64,000 nt of DNA from a virus (IMGVR_UViG_3300046557_000205:1-64000); one strand, 5' to 3'; numbered from the stretch's first letter, positions 56,278 through 63,575 are shown. Made by a program: numbers and translations. Notes: a model not told the origin generated them from the sequence alone.

Positions 56278-56994
56278 TTAGAGTCCGATAAGTTCGCGGA
56301 ACGTATTCCGGGTCTGGTTAAAAATAAGACGACGTGTTTCTTCACGTCCCACCCAAAGATTTGAAGGGGCACGGAGTTCAACACCGTACTTCTTAGGGCG
56401 GAAAGAGCCGCTATGGCCATAATAAATCAACCGTTCTTGTTCTTCCTCAGTGTGTGGGGTATACAAAGACAGACCCTTCTTGTGGAATTCCCTTGCAAAA
56501 TACAAGCAATCCTCAAAATGATCTGCTTCCATAGGATTATCAATCAACTCATCCCGGAAACCGATATGAATATGACCGGCAGCCGTACGAAGGGTATCTC
56601 CCTCAAGTGCCTCCGTTGGGTTGATGTTAACCTGCCCTTCGATATTGAAGTCAGGGTCACAACCAAGGACCTTGTTGTCCTCAGGTATCATAGTCCAGAT
56701 GTCTTTACGGAACCGTGCCACTGGTGTCCACGAGACAGTGTAGTCTTTGTCCACCTTCTTGATCATAGTGTCGATTTGTTGAGTAACAGCGACTACATTC
56801 CGGTTGAACTCTTCTTCGTTCTCTGCCGGATCAATGTTGAACTCTACTGCTACACCGTCTACCTGTACTGCACCATGCTCAATCTTGTATGGGTTATGCT
56901 TGTCTCCGGGAATAATTCCGGTCGCAGGAATAAACGTACCTGCCTTGTCAACAATAAACCCTTCCGGGTCTGCACCAATACGTATCGTAGTCAT
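56278..56994 (-). CDS. phiEco32-like COOH-NH2 ligase, type 2 (238 aa), copy B
   Basis: Motifs: IGADPEGFIVD (5-15), GAVQVDGVAVEFNIDPA (37-53, metal Glu), TAAGHIHIGF (paired His) and YGVELRAPSNLW (Glu and Arg). These match the phage ligases first noted in phiEco32. It shares the whole pattern with the 279-aa copy at 59.1-59.9 kb but is diverged in between, so they may use different substrates. AAAGGTAATATA precedes the ATG. Confidence 0.92.
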   Translation of the reverse strand: MTTIRIGADPEGFIVDKAGTFIPATGIIPGDKHNPYKIEHGAVQVDGVAVEFNIDPAENEEEFNRNVVAVTQQIDTMIKKVDKDYTVSWTPVARFRKDIWTMIPEDNKVLGCDPDFNIEGQVNINPTEALEGDTLRTAAGHIHIGFRDELIDNPMEADHFEDCLYFAREFHKKGLSLYTPHTEEEQERLIYYGHSGSFRPKKYGVELRAPSNLWVGREETRRLIFNQTRNTFRELIGL

Positions 56995-57038
56995 TATATT
57001 ACCTTTGAAAATATACTTTGAGCGTAATTGCTCTTTGC

Positions 57039-57320
57039 TTAAATATCGTCTTCTAAATCACCCATCTGACTTGGGTCGTATGCACGTTCTTCGTCGATAT
57101 GTTCAAGATTACTGGGGAAAACCCCCAGAGAATGGTCATAACTAGAACCGAATTTCCAAAACTTCTCGTCTACTTCAAAATAGACATTCTCTTTAGTACC
57201 TTCGAGTGTAACAGTACCGGTAATCCCAATCCTATTCAAGTCGATTGAACTAATGACACCATGTTCTTTCCAGTAATTACCGGTATACCTTACTCTGTCA
57301 CCTTTCTTAAATGTCGTCAT
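57039..57320 (-). CDS. Tail-tagged small protein 8 (93 aa)
   Basis: Begins MTTFKKGDRVRYTGNY and ends YDPSQMGDLEDDI. Strong SH3/KOW-like strands (EHGVISSIDL; GITGTVTLEG). Its ATG lies in the tag codons of protein 9 (14-base overlap). The next gene, ligase B, starts 45 bases downstream with its own site, so here too the tag is conserved without overlap. Confidence 0.88.
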   Translation of the reverse strand: MTTFKKGDRVRYTGNYWKEHGVISSIDLNRIGITGTVTLEGTKENVYFEVDEKFWKFGSSYDHSLGVFPSNLEHIDEERAYDPSQMGDLEDDI

Positions 57321-57588
57321 CACGGTCCCCCATTTGAGTAGGGTCGTAAGGTATTTCTCGGAGAGAGAGTTTTTCTGGTGGAAAAAACCAACCCTCTTTC
57401 TCTTTGAGACCACCATGAAGATTATGCTTCAGAGTTTTAGTGGTTCTCTTATCCTCTCTAGTGATTTTGATACCATAACAAGCATAGCTGTGTTTATCAC
57501 CGGGCTTAGTGATGACCTCACCCTCTCCTGCCCCGGAGCCCATGTAGTCTTGGAAATTTATGAGATCTCCATAATTAAATTTACTCAT
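57307..57588 (-). CDS. Tail-tagged small protein 9 (93 aa)
   Basis: Begins MSKFNYGDLINFQDYM and ends YDPTQMGDRDDDI. The body is Gly- and Lys-rich with beta strands (YACYGIKITRED). The ATG overlaps the amidotransferase stop (ATGA). Its tag codons hold the ribosome-binding site and start of protein 8. Confidence 0.88.
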   Translation of the reverse strand: MSKFNYGDLINFQDYMGSGAGEGEVITKPGDKHSYACYGIKITREDKRTTKTLKHNLHGGLKEKEGWFFPPEKLSLREIPYDPTQMGDRDDDI

Positions 57589-58844
57589 CCCACTTTGGCC
57601 TCTGGTTTGCAGTTGTCACAGTAATATTCCCCATGCTTTTCATCATAGGAGAAACCCTTGAGAAGACCACGACGGCATCGATCACTTTCAAACAAATTGA
57701 ACCGCTTCTTCTCGCAACGGCACTTGTTCCAGAATGTCTTGATCGATTGGTGTTTGAACACCGGTTGTTTAACTATCTTCACTTCTGGTTGCACAACAGG
57801 AACTGAACGATTGCCCGTACCAGTAGCCGCAGCTTGCTTGTTGAAGGGAATAACGACACTCTCACCCATTGGTGTCTTCCACCGTTCGGGTTCACCATTG
57901 ACGTCCTGGGACAAAAAATCAGGAGACCATACACCTCCTTTATTCGTCGTTCCCCCAGATTGCGGAGTAAAATTTAGGCGTTCCTCTCTGTCCAACCTCT
58001 CTCTGTTGGTCTCTTCTTGGACTACGACAGGAACCTGCTTCTTCATCTCAGGATGTTCGTTGGTATAACCAAAATGTTTCCAGACATATGCTGTCGGATC
58101 CTTTTTGATATTGGCCATCGTTACATCTGACGACGATACAGTGATAACCTGATGAGAAGCAAAGCCCATAACATTTGCATCACCTTCACCATTACGACCA
58201 AGGATATACCGGAGCATACCGATATCAGATGCCCAATACATGACACCACGATCCTTCAGGAACGCAAAGGCGAGGTCTCGTGCACCATTACGAGCAAAGT
58301 ACATCTTGTGGTCTGCACGGTTGTACATAGTGATTGCATAGGCACTACGAACATCGAGATCATTCAGGACATCGAGGATGTTACCCTTCTTCTCCTGCAT
58401 ACGATGATTGATATCAAGGAACAACAATTCGCTGTCGGTCTTCTTGTTATCTTCATACTTCTTGTCTACGAGTGTACCATTGTGTGCACCTACGATATTG
58501 TAAGTGTTGAATGGATGAGCATTGGCCTCATTGATATGACCCTTGGTTGCCCAACGAACATGGCACATCAATACGTCAGCCATCGTTGACTTGAGAAGAT
58601 CAGCATAGTCTTTGTCTTTACGACCATGATGTTCATCAATCTCAGTCATCATCGACGACCAGTTTTCTGGTGACTTGTATATCTGCTCATACTTGAAGGC
58701 GTTCTTACCGAATGCCTGTGAACGAACTTGATATATGCCAGCACCATCGATACCCCTGATCTGAGATACAAATCCCAATTCTCGGAGAATCTTATAGTCC
58801 TTGACCTGAATTCCAGGCCCCATCATTCCCAAAAGTCCACACAT
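57585..58844 (-). CDS. Class II glutamine amidotransferase with a C-terminal zinc-ribbon-like end (419 aa)
   Basis: Cys2 (MCGLLGMMGPG), CHVRWATKGHINEA, GAHNGTLVDKK and KKTDSELLFLD define a GlmS/PurF-type glutaminase domain of about 230 residues. No synthase domain follows. The C-terminal part has a Gln/Pro/Thr linker and a Cys cluster (CRCEKKR near 385, then DRCRRG and YCDNCKPE) that should bind zinc. It may deliver ammonia to, or trim, a conjugate. The start codon overlaps the stop of tagged gene 10 (TAATG). Confidence 0.92.
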   Translation of the reverse strand: MCGLLGMMGPGIQVKDYKILRELGFVSQIRGIDGAGIYQVRSQAFGKNAFKYEQIYKSPENWSSMMTEIDEHHGRKDKDYADLLKSTMADVLMCHVRWATKGHINEANAHPFNTYNIVGAHNGTLVDKKYEDNKKTDSELLFLDINHRMQEKKGNILDVLNDLDVRSAYAITMYNRADHKMYFARNGARDLAFAFLKDRGVMYWASDIGMLRYILGRNGEGDANVMGFASHQVITVSSSDVTMANIKKDPTAYVWKHFGYTNEHPEMKKQVPVVVQEETNRERLDREERLNFTPQSGGTTNKGGVWSPDFLSQDVNGEPERWKTPMGESVVIPFNKQAAATGTGNRSVPVVQPEVKIVKQPVFKHQSIKTFWNKCRCEKKRFNLFESDRCRRGLLKGFSYDEKHGEYYCDNCKPEAKVG

Positions 58845-59116
58845 TAAATATCGTCCTCTCGATCACCCATCTGAGTGGGATCGTATTGAATTTCTGCTGG
58901 TATAAAACGTCTGGCACTATATGGACCCATCCCTTCCACCCAACTCTTTTGATGTTCTGGTGGAGGAACAAGTGTCACTAGTGGGTTCACATTCCCATCT
59001 AGAGTATCACTATTGTTGAAAGCCTTTTGGACGACATATTCAACATCACCCTTAAGACGAGACAACTTCCAGTCTATGCACTGTACTCTATCACCCGGCG
59101 AAAACTGGTGTGCCAT
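58844..59116 (-). CDS. Tail-tagged small protein 10 (90 aa)
   Basis: Begins MAHQFSPGDRVQCIDW and ends YDPTQMGDREDDI. The start is chosen because GGGAAG lies four bases upstream; a longer frame to 59,257 runs inside ligase A. It starts inside the last codons of ligase A and its stop overlaps the amidotransferase start, so ligase, tagged protein and amidotransferase are translated in a chain. Confidence 0.9.
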   Translation of the reverse strand: MAHQFSPGDRVQCIDWKLSRLKGDVEYVVQKAFNNSDTLDGNVNPLVTLVPPPEHQKSWVEGMGPYSARRFIPAEIQYDPTQMGDREDDI

Positions 59117-59930
59117 AGTTCTTCCCGATATGTTCAAGATACTTTCGTATGCCTGTTCGTGATGATGATTTACCGCCCTGCACGGATTTGACAAAGCCAG
59201 CACACAGATCGTCACTATAGATACGAGTCCCAGTGTCAAAAAGAAGGTTAGTAACATGGACTGTCATCTCAAAGACAAACTCTTGTGTTGACTTATCCCT
59301 AAGATAGGCATTGGAGAGAGGTCGATACTCCACACCATAGGGTTTGGGCCTGAATGACCCCATCTTACCATACAATGTACGACGTTTCGTGTCGTCGTCC
59401 CAGAGAAGGCTACTCGGGTAGAGTGTAACATCTAACTGTTGGACCAGTTCACGACAATTCGAGATGTGTCTTTCGTCCGTAATAGAATGACCATCTCCCC
59501 ACCCAATATGGATATGCCCCGCTCCAGTACGAAATGTCTCATTCGTGAACGGAGGTTCATTTTCTTTTCCTGTGTAAGCATTGAAGTCGGGAGTACATCC
59601 CAGAACTTTAATCTCCTCGGGAAGCGCATCGAAGTACACCTTATCAAAATGAGCTGTAGGGATAATGTCAAGGTCATATGCAGGTTTCTTCTCCTGAATA
59701 ATCTCCGTCATGGAGTTCATGACACTACGAATACTCTTTGTGAACTCATCCTTCGTTTCAGCAGGATCAATATTGAATTCACAAGCAACACCATCCACCT
59801 GAATAGCTCCACGTGGTACATGATGTGGCATATCCTTTGTCCCTGGGATGAGATCATGACCAGATACATATCGGCCATATTCATCAATCACAAAGAGTTC
59901 GGGATCTGTTCCTATTAGAATTCGGTTCAT
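59091..59930 (-). CDS. phiEco32-like COOH-NH2 ligase, type 2 (279 aa), copy A
   Basis: Motifs: IGTDPELFVID (6-16), GAIQVDGVACEFNIDPA (near 37-53), TGAGHIHIGWGD (paired His, near 137-148) and YGVEYRPLSNAYL (Glu/Arg, near 197-209). Glutamine-synthetase-fold enzyme expected to join a carboxylate and an amine using ATP. AAAGGTAGC precedes the ATG. Longer than copy B by about 40 residues at the C-terminus. Second ligase of the same subfamily in one operon suggests a two-step conjugation or two substrates. Confidence 0.92.
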   Translation of the reverse strand: MNRILIGTDPELFVIDEYGRYVSGHDLIPGTKDMPHHVPRGAIQVDGVACEFNIDPAETKDEFTKSIRSVMNSMTEIIQEKKPAYDLDIIPTAHFDKVYFDALPEEIKVLGCTPDFNAYTGKENEPPFTNETFRTGAGHIHIGWGDGHSITDERHISNCRELVQQLDVTLYPSSLLWDDDTKRRTLYGKMGSFRPKPYGVEYRPLSNAYLRDKSTQEFVFEMTVHVTNLLFDTGTRIYSDDLCAGFVKSVQGGKSSSRTGIRKYLEHIGKNYGTPVFAG

Positions 59931-60907
59931 GCTACCTTTAATACCTTCTGTTTCGCTGCTAATGTCTTGCTGGCACCCTTCCAGACAAACAACTTACGCT
60001 TAGTCTGTCCACCCTTGAGGATATCTTCAAAGGCTTCCTTGAACCTATCGCAGACAGGTTTGATACTCATTGGTTGGGGAGTTAAACTACCACCCTTATG
60101 GATACCTAGTTTGGCACAAAGAACATCCCATTTGATCTCTTTTTCTTCTCCAGGATCATAGCAGAAGAGCTCATCAATGGATGTGCGGTTATAGTCCACA
60201 CGGTCACGTAGAGAGCCACCAGAGAGATCTCGTGGTGTTCCTTGTAGAAGACGCCTGATGTTATACTGAAAGCCACTGTACCCCCCTGTACAGCCATTCC
60301 AGATGGGGTTACCACTATTAAGGTAGTGGATAGTGAAAGCTTCACGCCATGTCAGCCCTGAATCCACATATGTCTTGATAGCATTGGCAGACTCTCCGAA
60401 GTACAGATAACTCTTACGGAGATAGTGGACCAATACCGTAGGGTCGATCTCAAGATTGGACATATAGAATCCAATAATGTTCTTCTTGGCATTGTACTGG
60501 AACTGGACATCACCAATCATCTGCGGATAGATGGAGTGCTTTTTGTCAAAGAGCTTCTCCAAGACACGATTGGTTGTCTGATTGCCGTCTTCCAATCCAC
60601 TATTCAATGTGTTGACACTGAAGTCTACAGCCAGACCAAGAGGACGACCTTCAGGAAACTTATGCCAAAGATCAGTTGGCTTGTTGTTCTCAGGCTGAGT
60701 GCATTCCTCAGGATAGTTCTTTGTGTACTTCCTGAGTTCACCCCAACATGGCTGACTCTCCCGTGGATGAAAACTCACATCAGGGTTGTTCCGATATGCA
60801 TCATAGGGAACTTGTGAATTCCAACCTTGATCATGTTCCATCACTAGGACGAACGAACGACCACGAAGACCTGATGCCATTGCCATAGCGATGGATGCAT
60901 AATTCAT
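59927..60907 (-). CDS. Unknown protein in the ligase cluster (326 aa)
   Basis: MNYASIAMAMASGLRGRS... shares a four-base overlap with ligase A and is certainly part of the operon. It has a Cys/Pro-rich N-terminal third (PRESQPCWGELRKY; PEECTQPENN), a central LGLAVDFSVNTLNSG that could be a metal or carboxylate site (like E/D-x-N strands of GS-fold ligases), and a C-terminal helical part. A very diverged amidoligase is possible but I cannot show it. Confidence 0.8.
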   Translation of the reverse strand: MNYASIAMAMASGLRGRSFVLVMEHDQGWNSQVPYDAYRNNPDVSFHPRESQPCWGELRKYTKNYPEECTQPENNKPTDLWHKFPEGRPLGLAVDFSVNTLNSGLEDGNQTTNRVLEKLFDKKHSIYPQMIGDVQFQYNAKKNIIGFYMSNLEIDPTVLVHYLRKSYLYFGESANAIKTYVDSGLTWREAFTIHYLNSGNPIWNGCTGGYSGFQYNIRRLLQGTPRDLSGGSLRDRVDYNRTSIDELFCYDPGEEKEIKWDVLCAKLGIHKGGSLTPQPMSIKPVCDRFKEAFEDILKGGQTKRKLFVWKGASKTLAAKQKVLKVA

Positions 60908-60913
60908 TGAAAC

Positions 60914-61567
60914 CTACCTAAGCATATCAAAGATGTTAAAGAAATAATCTCGGCATTCACTCTTGGACTTACCGACTGCACGAACTTCCCATTCAGGATG
61001 TGGCTGGAAGCAAAGGGAACGAGTATTGTCATACCACAAAACCTCAGGCTCTACCGCTGGCTTGGTGATAGGACCATTCTGACCATAGCACTCAGTGATA
61101 CGATTCTCTGAGTATGCAATGATCTCTGCACTCTCAGCAGGAACCATCATCTGATGATGACTGCTTGTGACTGTGACCGGTTCAGGTGAGCCGAGAAGAG
61201 TATCAAACATCTCATGCTCAATGGTGTGGTTATCCACATGTTGGATCATCTTGCCACCATTCATGACATTCAAGAACTGACCGCCACGGCAGATACCCAC
61301 CTTGATCTGATCAGCCCGTGTCTTCTTCCATGCAGCAATGTCACGATCATCCGTGTGTGCATCGACAGAGAACTTGTGCATCTTGGGGCCAAGCTTCTCC
61401 TGATACAAAGCAGGACTGATGTCATGACCACCAATGAAGCAAACAATGTCTGCCTGCTCAATACGAGCTTCGAGTGGATACCGTGCTTCATACCACATGG
61501 CACTGATATCACGAGATGCACCAACGATATATACCGATGGCTTACGTGGGGTTGCATCGTTAGTCAA
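60914..61567 (-). CDS. Class I glutamine amidotransferase/gamma-glutamyl hydrolase-like, PuuD family (217 aa, TTG start)
   Basis: The catalytic Cys is in KVGICRGGQFLNVMNGG (near 88-104), matching the CRGxQxLNxxxGG nucleophile elbow of gamma-Glu-GABA hydrolase. FIGGHDISPALY is the oxyanion loop and LCFQPHPEWE holds His-x-Glu. The family cleaves gamma-glutamyl amide bonds. The TTG at 61,567 has GGGGA seven bases upstream; an ATG near 61,666 would overlap the upstream gene by about 100 bases. It would reverse or edit bonds made by the ligases. Confidence 0.88.
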   Translation of the reverse strand: MTNDATPRKPSVYIVGASRDISAMWYEARYPLEARIEQADIVCFIGGHDISPALYQEKLGPKMHKFSVDAHTDDRDIAAWKKTRADQIKVGICRGGQFLNVMNGGKMIQHVDNHTIEHEMFDTLLGSPEPVTVTSSHHQMMVPAESAEIIAYSENRITECYGQNGPITKPAVEPEVLWYDNTRSLCFQPHPEWEVRAVGKSKSECRDYFFNIFDMLR

Positions 61568-61568
61568 C

Positions 61569-62435
61569 TTATCGTCCCCATTTTTCGAGTTTGGTCTTGA
61601 GGTGCTCACTGAGTGTGCTAAGCCTTTGCTGATCAAGGGTGTAGACAGTAGCCGTAGGAGCGCCATACCGGGCACCTGTTGCTGCTGTTGTTGCGATCCC
61701 GAAGGATTGTTTGAATTCACCGGACAGTACCTTTCCTGTTCCAGACCATAGTTCCCTCGTGTAGGCATCTCTCTCCTTACCACGATGGGTTTCATTACGA
61801 TAGAACATACCCCAATCGGTACTTCCATCAATTGTCACCTGATGAGAACCAGTCCAACCACCAGTGAATGTCCCACCAATGGCAATTTGTTCATCAGGTA
61901 GTATCGATAGATAGTACATCATGATGTGAGCTAGCTTCTTGTTTACTCCTAGTTCAACAAGACGGCCCCATACATTGACGTTAGCTACCTTATCCTTTGG
62001 TGCTCTACTCTCAATAAGGAAAGCATAAAAGAGTAGTGACATACCATCTTTCATCAAAGCATCGGGAACCCTAAAGCCAAGCATCTGATCTGAGTTATCA
62101 GTGAGAACCTCCCATCCGGGTACTTTGAAGAAATCCTGATAGAAACACTCAGGACCAGTAATGTAATCCCACCACTCTTTTGCATACTTATGTCCCCCAC
62201 CATAATTGGACACAAGATCACTGATGAAGGTAGACCGACGAATGCCAGCATGACATGTCTGACCAGAGTGTCTCACTGGTTCAGGCTTTGATAGTGCAGC
62301 ACCATATGCACCAGTACCAGTTAGGCATGAATACACACAGATACCAGTCTTACCATGAATGGCGACATGTTGTTCACTCGGATCTTTGGGATCATAAACC
62401 CTTCTAGACAAGCTCAAGCTTCCAGGCTTTTGCAT
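61569..62435 (-). CDS. Unknown protein in the ligase cluster (288 aa)
   Basis: Start MQKPGSLSLSRRVYDP chosen with AAGAAG upstream; a longer frame is possible. Notable parts: HGKTGICVYSCLTGTGAYGAAL (Gly/Cys rich), KYAKEWWDYITGPECFYQDFF, and QIAIGGTFTGGWTGSHQVTID. It contains a YDPKDPSEQ segment near the start that vaguely recalls the tag but is not terminal. No family recognised. Gene order ties it to the amidotransferase after it (two-base gap). Confidence 0.8.
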   Translation of the reverse strand: MQKPGSLSLSRRVYDPKDPSEQHVAIHGKTGICVYSCLTGTGAYGAALSKPEPVRHSGQTCHAGIRRSTFISDLVSNYGGGHKYAKEWWDYITGPECFYQDFFKVPGWEVLTDNSDQMLGFRVPDALMKDGMSLLFYAFLIESRAPKDKVANVNVWGRLVELGVNKKLAHIMMYYLSILPDEQIAIGGTFTGGWTGSHQVTIDGSTDWGMFYRNETHRGKERDAYTRELWSGTGKVLSGEFKQSFGIATTAATGARYGAPTATVYTLDQQRLSTLSEHLKTKLEKWGR

Positions 62436-63057
62436 CTTCTTTGAGCCTCCGAGTAGAGATCTTAATCCAATTGTCACCGTAGTTGTTCCACTTCTTGATA
62501 TCGATACCGAACTTCAGCTTGATATGTTTTGCTGCTGCGTCCGGAGGGACGAGGAGAACGTGCTCAATGCGATTATCAACCCCAGTGTTGTCTTGGACGA
62601 TGCGGGCCTTCCTAAGTTTCGACAACAGAATGTCCTCAAACGCTTGGCGCTTTGGATCTGGTTTCTTTGGAGGATCAATCTTGTCTTTGAGTTCTTTGAG
62701 TTCTTCATGGAAAGATGTGAGAGCCTTTTCGTACTCGCTCGGCTGCGCAGTGAAGAGGTATATATCACCTGTGTCCTTGTGGCGTTGTTCGTTGTGTTTG
62801 TTTTTCTCCCCGTGGAACACCTGGACGAAGCCACATTTGGGGAGGAACTCGTCCAGTCCATGATACTCGATCTGTTTCCCGGTGACCGTAACCATAATTC
62901 CTGCAAAGTCACGCTTAAAGCCCAACTTTATCATTTCAGCTACAGTGTTCAATCGGGAATTGACCTGCAACTTAGGGTCCTTTGACACCAAATTAGCAAT
63001 ATCCCATCCCACAAGGTGGGACATAGTGCATGTAGTAGACACAGCTACATGTTGCAT
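62404..63057 (-). CDS. Unknown protein, first gene of the ligase cluster (217 aa)
   Basis: Start MQHVAVSTTCTMSHLVG is chosen: AAAGAAAG lies upstream and a longer frame would run into the promoter region. The N-terminal Thr/Cys/His-rich stretch could be catalytic. The middle (FHEELKELKDKIDPPKKPDPK) is charged; the C-terminus (ARIVQDNTGVDNRIEHVLLVPP...) resembles part of a nucleic-acid or nucleotide-binding domain. No family recognised. It overlaps the next gene by 32 bases. Confidence 0.75.
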   Translation of the reverse strand: MQHVAVSTTCTMSHLVGWDIANLVSKDPKLQVNSRLNTVAEMIKLGFKRDFAGIMVTVTGKQIEYHGLDEFLPKCGFVQVFHGEKNKHNEQRHKDTGDIYLFTAQPSEYEKALTSFHEELKELKDKIDPPKKPDPKRQAFEDILLSKLRKARIVQDNTGVDNRIEHVLLVPPDAAAKHIKLKFGIDIKKWNNYGDNWIKISTRRLKEDAKAWKLELV

Positions 63058-63092
63058 GTTAAATCTTTCTTTCTGTGGTTGTACGATTTCTC

Positions 63093-63121
63093 TTGACAAA
63101 GAAAAATACAAATGATATAAT
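63093..63121 (+). promoter_or_regulatory. Plus-strand consensus promoter facing minus-strand genes
   Basis: TTGACA (63,093-63,098), a 17-base spacer and TATAAT (63,116-63,121) with TG in the extended -10, followed by AATACTATAGGA exactly as at 4.9 kb. Downstream, AATAAG/CTTATT can form a small hairpin. CTTACAGTACAACTTATG repeats the leader at 4.95 kb. All recognised genes to the right up to the window end lie on the other strand, so its transcript would be antisense or a small RNA. Confidence 0.8.
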
Positions 63122-63227
63122 AATACTATAGGAACAGAACAATAAGCTTTTAAACTTATTAACTCAATGTTAGTTCTTACAGTACAACTTATGGAACTGT
63201 GTACCTGATGTTATCCTCAGGTATACC

Positions 63228-63575
63228 TCAGGGTGCGGGAGGATGTCGCCTATCGAAGTCTGCTTGCCATGCTGCATCAGCTTCTGCAATCTTACGAGCT
63301 TGTCGTAAATCACTCCAGTCATCGATCTTGAGGATCAACCAATGACAAGGTATCGATAAGAGAAACAATGTGATCATACACACAATGATGAACACGATGG
63401 CTTGCACACCAATGATCAGGCCAGCAACCACAGCTGCTGTATCCCAATTGGCAATGATCACTGATATCAATAGGAATAGAAAAAATCCTACTGTAAGAGT
63501 GAATAGTGTAACTGCCACAGATGCACTAAATCCCGGACCCTTCCTCAAGAACCTCTTGAAGTTATTCAACATCAC
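63228..63575 (-). CDS. Membrane protein of unknown function (about 115 aa)
   Basis: Three hydrophobic segments (SVAVTLFTLTVGFFLFLLISVII, AAVVAGLIIGVQAIVFIIVCMI, LFLLSIPCHWLIL) followed by a charged C-terminal helix (DLRQARKIAEADAAWQADF). GTG at 63,575 or ATG at 63,572 overlaps the stop of the upstream gene; AAGGAAAC lies in front. Phage inner-membrane proteins of this kind often act in exclusion or lysis control; no family recognised. Confidence 0.75.
   Translation of the reverse strand: MMLNNFKRFLRKGPGFSASVAVTLFTLTVGFFLFLLISVIIANWDTAAVVAGLIIGVQAIVFIIVCMITLFLLSIPCHWLILKIDDWSDLRQARKIAEADAAWQADFDRRHPPAP

Noticed and set aside
61569-62435. YDPKDPSEQ in the 288-aa protein considered as an eleventh tag
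   Set aside because: It is near the N-terminus, lacks the QMGDRDDDI part and is probably coincidental.
63226-63300. Plus-strand mini-frame after GGGAGG downstream of the 63.1-kb promoter
   Set aside because: It is antisense to the end of the 115-aa membrane protein gene and the GGAGG touches the ATG with no spacing.
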